A stretch of 64,000 bases of DNA, taken from assembly GCA_031841125.1 (NCBI GenBank), contig CM063112.1:31274603-31338602 (forward strand). The letters are read 5' to 3'. The position numbers and the translations under genes are program-made. Under the pieces are notes generated by a model. The model worked only from the letters and a program-made list of their open reading frames with translations. It did no database searches and was not told the DNA's origin. Below are positions 11,061 to 23,412 of the stretch, in pieces (the first letter of the stretch is position 1; each line of letters begins with the position of its first letter). This stretch comes from Acanthococcus lagerstroemiae (taxonomy: Eukaryota; Arthropoda; Insecta; Hemiptera; Eriococcidae).

Positions 11061-11840
11061 AAAATACTTCAGGTTGGCTATTCTACATTCAAAAATATTT
11101 GCTCTGTGTCTGTTTTCTGATTGGTTCAAATTTGACCACGGCGAAGGGAAAAAAAGCAAGGGACTCGTTTTCAAATATATAGCTGCACTGATTCTTATCG
11201 AGTCTGAAACACGTACTGTATTGGGGTATAAACCTGCACTAGAGTGCGCTGCAAAATCACCTGTGCGGGTGTTAGCGGGGAAAAATGAAAGGGGTGATCA
11301 TGTGTACTTTTGAATAAAAAAATCTCCATGATCAACCATTCAGACCACTGATAAGACGCAATCGGCAACTCTAATTTATATCCCAATTGCCTACTGGTTC
11401 ACTGTACGCACAAAAACTATACCTACACGCGCATCAGTTTATCCAAACACGCAGCAATAATATTAAAGAAAAAAATTTGGAGTCCAGTCCACGGTGAGAG
11501 ACAGTCACGATAAAGGAATTTTTGAGCATTTAAATGGAATTTCTACAGTAGGGATGGGGTGACACGATACTTCAAATTAATAAAAAAAGGTTCAATAAGT
11601 TATCCTCAGAGCCTATACAGTAATAGAGAACCCTCTTGTTTATACATTGCCAGATATCTAGCTAGGACAAAAGTAACAAGGTTTCGGTAAAATGACCCCC
11701 ACAGTGATTCATAATCGATTCAAAATCGAGTCATTGCAACCTCAAAGTCGATTCAAAGTTGACGCATAGTCGATTCATTGTTGACTGAAAATCCACTCAT
11801 TCGATACTCAGTATCGCTCCTCCCCACAGTGTCACAAAAT
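11061..11840. other. Duplicated non-coding spacer with relic of small ORF
   Basis: Nearly identical to 25,090-25,850. It contains an inverted CCAAT-type motif (TGATTGGTT near 11,119) and the counterpart of the 44-codon frame called at 25,205. In this copy the start ATG is changed (AAATATATAGCTGC against AAATATGGCTGC). At 11,700-11,790 the sequence repeats short 'GATTCATAATCGATTCAAAA'-type words, a minor internal periodicity. Confidence 0.45.
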
Positions 11841-11958
11841 TTTCGAAATTCAAAAAAGCTAAGATAATCATTTACACTTACTTAATTATTCTCACGGAGT
11901 TCAAATTCGTTGACCAAATTTAGTACTGATCCTCCGTTGTCAAAATACAATCAAAATT

Positions 11959-12180
11959 GTGGTTGTACTGGAGCCGGAGGGCTATAGTCATGATTTGACC
12001 TCTCTCATGCTCTGTCAGTCTTATTTTTCGCAATTTACCATAATTCTCGATTTACCAACTTCATGTATCAATGCAAGAAGTGCACTTTACATACCAATAC
12101 ATTATTTTCAATGTCATTTAATTCTGTTTATCTTATTTCTGTACTTGATTGCTATATCACTGCTATTAGCTTACTTGTAA
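11959..12180 (+). other. Open frame in duplicated spacer, probably not coding
   Basis: A 73-codon frame with a hydrophobic C-terminus ('ILFILFLYLIAISLLLAYL'), present again at 26,012-26,197. The hydrophobicity reflects T-rich sequence. There is no recognisable family and no independent constraint evidence, because the two copies are nearly identical as DNA throughout. Confidence 0.12.
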
Positions 12181-13739
12181 TCTGCACCCCCACGTCGCCT
12201 TTTATATTTTAATTCTTTATTAACTTCATCTCCTGAGTAGCATTAATTAGGACCTTGTACTTACTTTGTCACTTTAATGCGCGCTCAATCCATATTAATG
12301 ATTAATGCATTATTCGAGTCGTTATTTTGTATTTTTGGTATCTTAAAATTGAGTGTGGATCAGTCTTGCGGTGGATTTTAATTCGTCTCGAAATGTTGAA
12401 TGTATTTCACCAGATCCCAGCGCGAAAACTCTTGGAAGAATTTTTCGTCAAAAGAAAATACCTGATGTGCATGATGGAGAGATTTTCAAAATTTTCGAAA
12501 TTCAAAAAAACTGAGATAACAACCTATTTCCACTCAATTACTCTCGCCGAGTTCGAATTCGTTTGCCAAATTTGTCGCCGATCCTCCGTTGACAAGATAT
12601 ACAATCAATAATGTCACGGTTATATTAGTAACGAGGGCTCTACTGGGTCAAAATTTGAGTCTGGATCAATTTTGACAACGTATTTTAATTCATCTCGACA
12701 TGTTGAATATATTTCACCAGGTCGCGGCGCAAAATTTCTCCGAAAATTTTTTCGTAAACAAAAAAATGCCTCATGTAATTATGGAAACATTTTCAATATT
12801 TTCGAAATTCGAAAAAAAAACCTGTTATAACCACCTATTCCTGCTCAATTTTTCTCACTGAGTTCGAATTCGTTGACCACATTTGGCACTGACCCCCCCC
12901 CCCCGGAGCTGAGATATAATCACAGATTTGGTAATGTTTGCAAGGGGGGCTATACTGGGTCAAAATTTGAGTCTGGATCAATTTTGGAGACGGATTTTAA
13001 TTCGTCTCAACATGTTGAATATATTTCACCGGGTCGTGGCGCGAAAATTCTCCGAATATTTTTTTCGCTAAAAAACGAATTGCCCAATGTGTACGGAGTA
13101 ATTTCAAAATTTTCGAAAATTGAAAAAGCTGCGATAATAACAACCTATTTCTACTCAATTTTTCTCACTGAGTTCAAACTCGTTGACCAAATTTGACGCC
13201 GACCTTCCGTTGCCGACATACAAATAAAAATGTGGCCATGTGGCCGTATTGTCAATGATGACGGTGGGGGGGGGGTATACAGGCTAAAAATTGTAGTCTG
13301 CATCAATATTGACGATGGATTTTAATTCGTCACAACATGTTGAATATATTTCAACTGGTCGCGACAGGGAAGCTCCCCGAAAATTTCCTCGCCTAAAAAT
13401 GCCGAATATACATATATGCATGGACAAATTTTTAAAATTCTCGAAATTCAAAAAAGCTGAGATAACCACTTATCTCAGCTCAATTTTTCTTGCTGTGCTC
13501 AAATTCGTTGATCACATTTAGCGCTGACACCCTTGCCGAGATTCAATCAAAGATTTGGTTATGTTTGCTACCGGAGGAGGGGTTGTTACACCAAGTCAAA
13601 ATTTGAGTCTGGATCAACTTTGGTGTTGAATTTTAATGCGTCTCGACATATTGAATATATTTCACAAGGTTGAGGCGCCGAAGCTCACCAAAAATGTTTT
13701 CGTAAAAAAAAAAACAAAAAAAAACTGATGTAGCGTCTA

Positions 13740-13959
13740 CTGGAGTAATATCGGACCCCGGTGGTAATACCGGCCAGTCATGAGTGTCACGACTTGTTTA
13801 CTTATAACGATATTAGTGCTCCAACAGCAAGTCATGAGTAGTCGATATTACCTCTGGTGTCTGATATTACCCCAATAGACTCTACTGATAACGATACTAG
13901 CGTTCCTACAACAGGTCATGAGTGGCCGATATTACTACTAGCGTCCGATATTACCCCAG
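13740..13959. mobile_element. Small TIR element (MITE) with CTGGGGTAATATCGGAC ends
   Basis: The left end reads CTGGAGTAATATCGGACC and the reverse complement of the right end reads CTGGGGTAATATCGGACG. Flanks are CTA (13,737-13,739) and TTA (13,960-13,962), a plausible 3 bp YTA target duplication of the PIF/Harbinger type. Inside, 'CAGTCATGAGTG', 'AAGTCATGAGTAG' and 'AGGTCATGAGTGG' recur about every 60-70 bp. Length 220 bp with no coding capacity. A degraded counterpart lies at about 27,783-27,983. Confidence 0.55.
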
Positions 13960-14716
13960 TTAACGGTATATTATGGAGAAATTTTCGAAATTCGAAAAAA
14001 CTGTGATAAACTATAAACTACCTATTCCTACTCAATTTCTCTCGCTGAGTTCGAATTCGCTGACCAAATTTGGCGCTGACCCTCAGTTGCCGACGTACAA
14101 TCAAAAATGTGATTGTATTCCAAAACTAGGGGGGCGGGACTATACTGGCTAAAAATTTGAGTCTGCATCAATTACAGAGACGGATTTTAATTCGTTTCGA
14201 CATGTTGAATATATTTTACCCGGTGGCGGTGCGGAAGCTTCCCGCAAATTTTGTCGCCAAAAAAATGACTGATGTAAGGTATGAAGAAATTTTAAAAATT
14301 TTCGAACTTCAAAACACCTTAGATAATTACCTTTCCCCTATCCCTGCTCAATTTATTTCGCTGAGCTCAAATTCGGTGATTAACCCCCCCCCCCCCCCCC
14401 CCGTTTGCGAGATATAATCGAAGGTTTAGTTTTGGTTACGTCGGAAAAGGGGGAGGGGAAAGGTGCTATACTAGGTCAAAATTTGAGTCCGGATCAATTA
14501 TGGAGACGGATTTTAATTTGTCTTGACATGTCGAAGTTACTTTACCAGGTCGTGGCACGGAAGCTCTCCGATAATTTTTGAGCCCGAAATATGCCTAAAA
14601 CATACAATGGGGAAAATTTCAAAATTTTTTAGACCGCGAAGCCCCGATAACCACCCATTTTTACTCGCTTTCTCACTGACTCGAAATTTGTTTACTAAAA
14701 TTTTCGCGACCCTCCG

Positions 14717-14890
14717 TTGTCGGGGAAAAAAGGGATTTGGGGGGGGGCCCCAAAAATTTTGAAAAAATTTTTTGGGGGGGGTTTATTTTTTTGGTTTTTT
14801 ATTTGGGCCCGGGAAAAAAGGGGGGCCCTTTTTTTTTTTCTTTTAAAATTTTTTTTTTCTTACCCAAACCCCTTTTTTTTCTTTAGTTTA
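14717..14890. other. Homopolymer-block region, suspect sequence
   Basis: Consecutive runs of G, C, A and T of 4-11 bases alternate (for example GGGGGGGGGCCCC and AAAAAATTTTTTGGGGGGGG) in a way not seen elsewhere in the window. In copy 2 the same position has ordinary sequence (28,690-28,760). I regard this as likely low-quality consensus rather than biology. Any open frames inside it (such as 14,523-14,905) should be ignored. Confidence 0.6.
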
Positions 14891-16518
14891 TTTTACTTTT
14901 CATGAATATTAGCTTTATAATATAATGTAACAGGTATTGTTTGTATTACTGTGTCAGATATTTATCCATCACTAACATACTAAGTTCTAAATCGGTCGAG
15001 GGCCGTTATTATACTGCGTCCGATTCCCCAGTTTTAACGTTATTCATGGAAATTTTCGAAATCGAAAAACCTGTGATAACTTCGATTCCTATCACTCTTA
15101 TTCTCTCTCCTTGTTCGATTCCTGACAAGATTTGCCTGACCCTGTATTTTGCCCAATCTAAATTGTGATCATTCCAATCAGGGGGCGATTATGGTAAATT
15201 TCTTTCATACAGATCGATTTTAATTCTTTCACCATTTGCTTCTTTTTTCTTCGATCGAACTTCATCTAATTTTTTCGCATACAATGACTTGTTTGAATAT
15301 TTTTGGAAATTTCACTCAGACCACCTTGCATAACCTTTCACGACCTTCTCAATTTTTTCGACAGAATCTGACTTTAATCTATTCCTTTCCAATTCCCCCT
15401 CCCTCTTTTTCCGAGTTATTTTTATCGAAGGTTTAGTTTTAGGTTATTTGGCAAAGGGTACTGAGGACTTTCTATTCCTTTCCAAATTTGATCGTCATTT
15501 AAAGAGAAATTTAATTTCATGTTTTGTGTTTCTAACATTTGTCGATCATGAAATTTTGAAAGAAACATTTGATGAAAAAGGAACTTCAATTTGAGACGAG
15601 AGGGCCAAAATATTTCCCGTTGAAGTAATGCAGCCGTTGAAATTGTTAGGCCATGAAAGTGTTCCAGCATTGATTTTACATAGAATTTTTGATTGTTTCA
15701 TTTTATAATTTCATCAAACCCAACTTCCTAAGGGGATAAGTTTCGAGAACCCACGTCGCCTTTGCTAATATCATTTTAAACTCCTTCGAACGTTGTAAAA
15801 ATCTTGATGTCATTTTGCCCATTTTGGTACATTTTTAACAACTTTTCAGGTACCGACAAAAGTCCCGCATTTTCCACCATACAAATTCCGTATCATTTAA
15901 CTTTCATGTAAAAAGTGTTTGTAACGTTCATTTTATTTCAGATTTCTGTTTTTTTTTCAATCTGAAATCCCTAATTTCAGCAATCTTGACGTTTTCTGGC
16001 GTAAAAAATTTTCGGGTTCGGCCTGGTAATTCCAAATTAACCATTTATTGCACTTTGACCATTTTAACATTTGAGCGTTTCTGGAACGGATGTCTCCGAT
16101 TTTAACACCGATTTCAAGTCCTGCTAAAATTGTGAAATCTCTTTAAATCAGAATTTAAATTTACAATTTTAAAATTTTCCATACATCAAGTCTTTTTGGC
16201 GAAACAATTTTGGAGATGCCAGCGATCAACGCTTTGTGCAATTATAATTATTCGATAATTCGATCCCTTTCAAAATTGAACTGAGCATTACTAACTTACC
16301 CATGTTACAATTTTCGAGTCTCTCGATGTTCATCGCCGCCGAATATCAACAACGAAATTATTCCCGTGAAAAATTGTGTCAGAAACGTTAAAATTTTGAT
16401 AATTCAAATTTAATTCCCAAACTAACATGTCTTGTTGACGTGAAAATTTTTTCGATAGCGTCGCCGCCCCTTTTTAATATCAATTTTTCCAGACGAATGA
16501 AATTGTAAATTAAATTCG
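14891..16518. repeat. Decayed satellite B'/B-like sequence, extra relative to copy 2
   Basis: 15,000-15,470 re-reads 13,950-14,440 with many deletions (for example GGAAATTTTCGAAATCGAAA against GGAGAAATTTTCGAAATTCG, and ATCGAAGGTTTAGTTTTAGG against ATCGAAGGTTTAGTTTTGG). 15,940-16,480 retains B landmarks (GTTTTCTGGCGTAAAAAATT, CATCGCCGCCGAATATCAAC). No gene seen. Confidence 0.5.
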
Positions 16519-17313
16519 AGTACATTGATAGTGCTCCCAAGAGCGGGCACAGTTCCTTACCTTTCTCCACGTTCCCTATCCCTAGCTCCCTAACCAAAGC
16601 CTTCCCCTTTTTGATTTCAGTGCCACTTGTCCGGGGAATCCCTGGTGATCTCACACCTTCCCAAAGGTGCCAGTCCATCACATTCTTCCCATTTTTCCCT
16701 CCTTCCCTGTACATGTCCGCAATCAAATTTTAACTTTTCATGAATATCTACAGTCTTCGCTCGGTTCTCTCACCTCAATTCCTGTCTGTCTTTCTTTTTT
16801 AACCTGAATTGATCTTTCAAATAGCAAATTTGACGTTTTGCACATTTTCAATTTTTGTGTTCCAGGGTGCCAACGTTTCGCACCATAACCAAAAAACCGG
16901 AGTATACATCCTTCCAGGATTTTTATGTTAGTTTTAAGTGGCATTTTTACTTTTAAATTCTGTTTTAACGACCAAAATTTTCCAGGCCTGCTTCTCTTCT
17001 ATTTTAATTCTTTCCACTTTTGTCCTCAAGTGACATTAATTGCCGTAATACAACTGACTTTCCTACTTTCAATTCCTTCTGTCCACTTTGATTTTCCGGG
17101 TTTTCAGTTTGTTTGTAATCAATTTTTCGTTTTAGTTGCATTGTTTTTTAGCCCTACTTTTCGACCTGTCCGTTCAACTCGTTGGCCATTCTATAGTGAT
17201 AGATTCCTCCATCCTGAGCATTAGCGACGTACGTCTGCAAGTTTTCAGATTGTCTGAGTCGGTCCCCCATGTATATCAGCCCTTCCCCCCCCCCCCCCCC
17301 CCCCCCCCCCCAG
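16519..17313 (-). mobile_element. RTE-type LINE remnant, copy 1 (heavily indel-ridden)
   Basis: Same 3' portion of an RTE LINE as at 28,757-29,845. The stretches 'MDWHLWEGVRSPGIPRTS' (near 16,680-16,620) and 'MPLKTNIKILEGCIL' (near 16,940) are recognisable. The frame is broken many times, mostly by single-base deletions or insertions relative to copy 2, and the RT catalytic segment is only partly readable. The element ends at a poly-C tract (17,286-17,313), where copy 2 continues with normal RT sequence. Confidence 0.7.
17286..17313. repeat. Poly-C tract
   Basis: An almost pure run of C sits exactly where the RTE reading frame of the paralogue would continue. Either a slippage-expanded tract or an assembly artefact. 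Confidence 0.8.
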
Positions 17314-20300
17314 CGAAATTGTAAATTCCGTAAAAATTAAGTTCTAGAAACAAATTAAATCTTTCTGGAAAGAAATGAAAATCTACATGTTTCCCGCAAA
17401 ATAATTTTTCTGATTTGATTGTTTATAATTCTGGTTTCCTGATACGTGCCATTTTTCGGTTAATTACAATTTCTGACGTGTAGACTAGCGGAATGAATAA
17501 CCGTGATCAACAGTTATGGCTACTGTGTTATTGAATTCTTTCGCTTCAACGTTTTTTATTTTCCATGGAAGGTTACGAATATAGTTATACATGTGAACTA
17601 TTGAAGTTGTTCACATTCGATATTTCAACCCGAAATTTTCGAATAATTAAGCGATAAAATGATCAATAAGCAGAATTATTATTTCAAATTTTGAAAATAT
17701 CGTTAATTTTGAAAGAAATAATCTCCAACTAACATCATGCTGTTTTAGGGCGAATTAAATTTTCGGAAATATGCCTTGCGCAAGTCCAATGATACCTAAT
17801 TTTTCAGAACGTATTCGAATCGTTTCAAAATTGAGCTAGAGTCATTTTCGACACATGTTTGACCACATTTTTACAACATTTTCTATTATCTCGGGAACAC
17901 GAAGTTCGCGCCAAATTCAAACATCGAATTCGACCTCTGCGTGAAAAAGTGAGTTAATAAACAGTCTTTAATTCAAATTTTTGATTTTTTCGAATTGTGA
18001 AAATTTCTCCAAATATAATCATGTCATTTTTTAGGCGAAAAATTTTCGGATGCGTCACGTCGGATGCTTTACTTAATGTCGGACGAATTCGAATCCAGTT
18101 TAAATTGAGCTAATCTTTTGTTGCATTTTTGAAATTTTCTGTTCTTCGAGCTTCACGTCTCCGTGTTTTTATTTTCACTACCAGTCGAAGTGGGAGTACA
18201 AAAACGTTTAATATGAATTCATATTTTCGAATTTTAATTCGTCCAACTATTTTTCATGTTTTTGTCGAAACTTTCGCTGTCCGCGACGTCGTTAATTACC
18301 ACATTATTGTAGTAATTCGAAAGTTCAAATTTTGAACTGGATATTTACACTGTATTTACACCATGAGACAGACGAGTGTGTCAATCGGAATCGGCAATGA
18401 CAACCGAAATCAAGGCTACCGATATTTGAGTTCACGGTGCATACAATTACGGTAAAATTTTAATCCAGATTTGATAATTTCGATTGTTAAATTCTCAACA
18501 TAATATTTTGTACGGAAAATTTGATACTGCGCGCGCATGACTATGCTAAGTTTTCGAGACGAATTCAATCGTTCGCAAATTGACTGACAGCTAAATTGTG
18601 TGACCAGCTTTTAGGACATTTGACCACATTTTCGATTTGTATTACGGAAAATGGAAGGTCGCACAATTAAATCAAAAGGCCACGGAAATATTTGCGGAAA
18701 TTGAGTCTGGAAAACAGTCTTTAATTCACAATTGTTTCTTTCGAATTTTGAAAATTTTCCGTACTATCGATAGACGAAATCGTATCCGCTGTCTCATTGA
18801 GAGAGTCAATTTCTGGCACATTTCGACCGACTTCAACCGAATTTCGATTGTATCGGGAAACGGAGCGTCGCCGCCGAAATCATAAACCAAATTCGAACTC
18901 AAGTTCGTGAAAAACTGAGTTAAAAACAGTCTTCAAATCATAATTTTTGATTTTTTGAAAATTCTGAAACAATCTTAAATTCAGAATTTTTGATTTTATC
19001 GAATTTGGAAATTTCTCCATAAGTACATCATGTTTTTTTTTGGGCGAAAAATTTTCGGAGCCCGTCAGCGTCGGCGCACGTGCTTATTACTCAGTTTTTC
19101 GAGAACGAATTCGAATCCGTTGTATTAATAGATTGGAGTCATTTTTTGACACATTTTGACCCATGTGCCACATTTTCGAGTGTCTCTCGGAATCGGAGCA
19201 TCGCCGCCGAATATCAACACCGAACTCGCACTCACGTGAAAAATTGAGTCACAACAGACTTTAATATAGAATTTTTGATTTTATCGAATTTTGAAAATTT
19301 CTCATAAGTACATCATGTCTTTTTTGGGGCGGAAAAATTTTCGCAGAGCGTTGGCGTCGGCTGGTGCTAATTACCCCAATTTTTCTAGACGAATCGATTC
19401 GTTGTCAGTTTTTGAGCTAAAGTCCTATTTGGACACATTTCGACCCCTTCGACAACATTTTCTTGTGTATCCGGAACGGAGCGTCCCGCGATTCAAACCA
19501 AATGATCGCAGAAAAATGTCAAACAGGCTTTATGAAAAGCAGAAACAATTTTGCCCTTTGAACATTTGGAATTTTTGGATTGAAAATCTACAGCGGAATT
19601 ACAAAAAACTAAAATGACACGGAAAAGGGTTTTGACGCATTTCAACTTTCCAATTTTTGCAATATCAATTTCTGATAAATTTCGTACCATACATGAAAAA
19701 TCATGCCTTCGTTTAAATGTTCAAAACTTTTTATCGGAACTCTGAGCGGCGTGTAATTTTATATGGGGTAATTTTTCAAAAGTAATCAATCCGTTTTTGG
19801 TCAGATTTGTAGTAGGTCATTTTTGGGCCAATAAATTTTTCACGATTTTCGAGTGTTATCCTCAAACGAGTATTCAATCCGTCGTCAAATTGATCACAGT
19901 CGTTAAAGACCAAATTACAACATTTTCGTTAATCATATTTGACGCCTTGGTAAATTTTAATCGAATAACTTGTGAAACGATTCTCAAATAAAATTTTGTT
20001 TTTTGAATGGCGAAAAATTTTCAATTCGTCATGGGGCGGAAATTTCGGAACTGCGTGTTTGGCTAATACTAATTTTCGATGTAAAATTAGTCGAAATATT
20101 TTTTGCATTTTTACCATTGCCACATTTCAGTGTATCTCGAAACGGAGCGTCGGCCAATTCAACGGAATTCGAAACTCAGTGAAAAAATTGAGTAAAAACA
20201 GCTTTAATTAAAATTTAATTTTTTGAATTTTGAAAATTTCTCCATACTATACATCATGTTTTTTTGGGCAAAAAATTTTCAGATAACTTGGCATCGGCGC

Positions 20301-21540
20301 GGTGTTAATTACTCAAATTTTCGGAACGATTCAATGTGCGTCGTCAAAATTGAGCTAAGTTTATATTTGACCGTGACATTCGATACGTTTCGAATGTATC
20401 TCGGGAACGACGCGTCGCCGCCAAATTTCAACACTGAATTCAATTCTGAAATTCGTTAAAATCTAATAAATTTGATTTTTCGAATTTTGAAAATTTCTCC
20501 ATGACTTGAACATTCATGTCTTTTTGAGCGAAAAAATTGTTGGAGATACCGTCATGACTCTGTATTTAATTTGGAGTATGATCTTTCGAATTTGAAAGCA
20601 TTTTTTCATACTAGGATATATGCCATGTTTTAATTTTGGGACAAATATTTTCGGGAACGGCCAGGGTCGGCCTTGTGACTAAAATTCAATTTCTTAAAGA
20701 AATTGGAAAATCGTTTCATTAAATTTGGCTTAGTCAATTTTGAAACCTTTCTTGACACATTTTTACGAAAACATTTTCCAGGTATCAGGGAAACGAAGAT
20801 CACGCCAATTTCACCAATTTTCGACGAATTCAACTCAGCGTGAAAAAATTAATAGAGATTTTTTTCTGCGATTTCGAAAGTTCTCTCATAAGGATACATC
20901 ATGTACAATTCGAACTAGCGTGAAAAAATTTTCGAGAAGTCTGCTCAGCATTCTGTGTGTAATTTCTAGAAATTTTCAGAAAAATTCATCCGTGTTTAAA
21001 ATGTGGACAATATGCATTTTTTGACACATTTTGACCCGTTTCGAGTGTATCTCGGAAACGAGCGTGCGCCGAATTTGAATACCAATATTCGCACGTCTGG
21101 TAAGAACGTTAATCAAAATTTATAGATTTGAAAATTCAAGCAATCATACATTCTAATTCATTTTTCGAGTAAAAATTTTGAGGCTTTGCGACATTGTTAT
21201 TACTCATTATTTGAAATGAACATTCGATGATTAAGTATTTATAATTAAAATTTCAGTTTCTCCAAGGAGATCCGCAAATTTGAACAAATTGATATGAAAA
21301 TGATAGAAACATGTCATAGAATTGTATTTCTTTAATTTTGATTTTCCAATACAATCATGTTTTTTGGATGAAAAGATTTCGGAGACGTCAGTGGATTGTT
21401 TTACTCAATTTTCGAGAATTCGAATATGTAAAATGGGGTATTCTATTTTGTCAGTATTTGATTCTGCTGAAGTCAATTTTTCGACTCCAATTGAAATTGG
21501 AACATTAAATTTGGTTCTGGACAACTATGTGTAAATTTTC
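17314..21540 (+). repeat. Decayed satellite B with interspersed unassigned pieces (copy 1 right half)
   Basis: B landmarks are present but eroded: GTCTTTAATTCAAATTTTTG (17,965), CATGTCATTTTTTAGGCG (18,020), the near-normal unit at 18,990-19,300, and shortened units to 21,430. The segment 18,140-18,450 matches 30,160-30,440 and 19,480-19,620 matches 32,690-32,830. Deletions greatly outnumber insertions relative to copy 2. After ~21,430 similarity to copy 2 is lost. No gene seen; frames such as 19,291-19,617 are translated satellite. Confidence 0.65.
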
Positions 21541-22222
21541 CATAGTTTGTATCAATTCCCAATCGTGTTGGGATTTAAAAGGGGCAACGTCGTACTCACA
21601 CAATTTATAGAGCCTATGTAAGATTCACAAAGAGACAAAAAAAATTCAAACCGACGAATCTACTAAAAAGTTTCGATTAAATTTCACAAACCCTAAATTT
21701 TTAGAGCAAATTATTGATACGAATCCTTTCCTAATTTCTCAGCCCCCATTAAAATTCAATATAATGGAGAAAAGCTGCGGGGCCATCGATTAAGAATTTC
21801 CCAAAAAATTAAAATAAAATAGTAAAAGAATTTTCAGTTTCCCAAATGTAGAGATTCAATTTGATTTATAGTAATTTGTTGTGTGAGAGATTTGAGTGAT
21901 TTTTAATTTTTCCGTTTTCTGTTAATTTAGCATTGGGTGCATTATTTGGTAAGACTGATAATAAAAATGAATTCTTCGTAAAATTTCCTATAAAAAAACA
22001 TTAATCTCTTTTTATTCCTAATAGTTTTATCATTATTTTTTAGTAAATTGAACTTCAAGTGCATTTTTTTCATCATTACTTTTTTTAATAATTGTAATGT
22101 ATTTTTTTTTCAACTTATGAAACTTGGAGCAATTAATTTTTTCAGAATAATTGGTAAAACTGAACATGGATTATCATTCTACACATAATTCTATGCCAGA
22201 AAAACTGAAAAAAATATTTTTT
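21541..22222. other. AT-rich sequence, possible 3' flank of the minus-strand exon
   Basis: Low-GC, non-repetitive by eye. It lies immediately 3' of the stop codon of the minus-strand frame at 22,223, so it may be 3' UTR or flank. I see no RNA gene. Confidence 0.35.
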
Positions 22223-22455
22223 TTATTCATCGTAAGGTCCCTTCCCTTTGGACATCACATTTGTGTCCGGATTTTTCTGGATTGCTCTTTCTGGACTGTT
22301 CTCCAGATTTTGGCAAAACAAATCTGGCAGCACTGACTCGTATTCACAAATTTTCGGTCTCTCGTGGAACCAGACTTTAGTAAATTCTTTCATAGTTGTA
22401 TCAGATTCCTTCATCGTGGTTTTCATAATTACTGTTACCTGCTGTTGCCACGGTG

Positions 22456-22492
22456 CACAGTGTAATGAAATGCTAAAAAAGCGCTCATAATT
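22456..22492 (+). repeat. Left terminal inverted repeat of the Transib-like element
   Basis: CACAGTG heptamer at the tip, then TAATGAAATGCT, an A6 tract, and GCGCTCATAAT. Matches the right end with a few substitutions. Confidence 0.8.
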
Positions 22493-23001
22493 AATTCTTG
22501 AAGAAAATCTGATCCAAAAAAGAAAAAAAGAGTTCCTCCTAAATTGTATTTTAAATGTAAATTTTGAGTTTTGATTCAGTTTTTCAGTTGGCGGTTCGGG
22601 GGGGGGGGGCTGTGTAGTGGGGGGGGGGCAAAAATTAAAGTTTACCAAAAATCAACATTGGTATTGAAATTATATAATTCTGACATGCTGAATCCAATTT
22701 TTTGATTGTTTTGACGATTGGGTCCTTTGGGGAAGAGATAGGAGAGGGAAAAGTGAAAAATTTTCTGAAAAAACTGTGTTGGGTATTAAAACTAACTAAT
22801 TCTGGTATGTTAAATCCAAATATTTGATTGTTTTGACAATTAGATACTTTTATGAGAAGATAGGTAAAGAGGAAACTGAAAATTGTATGATAAAATATGA
22901 GTTGGATAATGAAACCGACTAATTTTAGTATTCTGAATCCAAATATTACAGTGTTTAGATAATTTTATGCAATATAAAGGTGTATATAGAATAGGGAGGG
23001 G

Positions 23002-23303
23002 CTTAAATCATACAGTACTGGATAGTCAGCGGTAAATCCTTTCCTTAACAATCGGGTATGTCTACATTAACCTGGTACTAAATGGAGGTAAAATCCTATG
23101 CATGCGCCCTTGAATTATTCCTGTCAGATTTTCTTAGATTTTTGATAGACTTAACCCCGATTTAATTTTATCTCATATATACAATCTACGATTTGGACCA
23201 CTTTTAGATAAGTGCATATGTGCGGAACTTAACTACATGCACCGTTCCAAATTTTGACACTTCGAAAATGGCTTGCTGTCTATCCTGTACTATGTGATTC
23301 AAG
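23002..23303. mobile_element. 302 bp TIR element with perfect 8 bp target duplication, nested in the Transib-like element
   Basis: GGGAGGGG at 22,994-23,001 is repeated at 23,304-23,311. Between them the left end CTTAAATCATACAGTACTGG and the reverse complement of the right end CTTGAATCACATAGTACAGG form inverted repeats extending ~32 bp. An 8 bp duplication is typical of hAT (also P and Merlin) elements. The terminal bases are not the classic hAT CAG, so the superfamily remains open. No coding capacity. Confidence 0.75.
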
Positions 23304-23412
23304 GGGAGGGGTAAACAAGTCATATAAAAATATGAAGGTATATAAAATCAAAAATTTATATTTAATAAAATTAAAAATAACATGTACAAATTAATTAAAA
23401 ATATCATCAGTA

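Larger units (their letters stand above)
11840..14740 (-). repeat. Satellite B' (diverged, inverted, ~305-325 bp unit), copy 1
   Basis: The motif 'ATTTTCGAAATTCAAAAAA' plus CTGAGATAACAACC recurs at about 11,853, 12,488, 12,790, 13,105, 13,430, 13,980, 14,290 and 14,610. It is followed by 'CTCAATTTTTCTCGCTGAGT', 'TCGAATTCGTTGACCAAATT' and 'GGCGCTGACCCTCCGTTG'. These are the reverse complement of satellite B landmarks with divergence, so this block is an inverted relative of B. Poly-C runs at 12,893-12,904 and 14,383-14,402 replace part of the unit. A 220 bp inserted element lies at 13,740-13,959. Confidence 0.75.
10665..21430. repeat. Large duplicated block, copy 1
   Basis: Collinear in pieces with 22,348-34,880. 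Clear matches by eye: 10,676-10,771 with 22,358-22,455; 10,772-12,665 with 24,802-26,685 (few differences); 13,370-14,740 with 27,440-28,740; 16,520-17,285 with 28,790-29,610 (RTE LINE); 18,140-18,450 with 30,160-30,440; 18,900-19,620 with 32,040-32,830; 19,740-21,430 with 32,990-34,880. Differences include the Transib-like insertion in copy 2, an extra ~1.7 kb in copy 1 (14,740-16,500) and swapped contents at 12,665-13,370. From ~14.7 kb on, copy 1 has many small deletions relative to copy 2. Confidence 0.85.

Noticed and set aside
11959..12180. Putative membrane peptide in both duplicated blocks
   Set aside because: Hydrophobicity follows from T-rich DNA. Identity between copies is uniform and gives no evidence of coding constraint.
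14523..14905. Open frames through the homopolymer zone
   Set aside because: Sequence quality is suspect there and the translation is G/F runs only.
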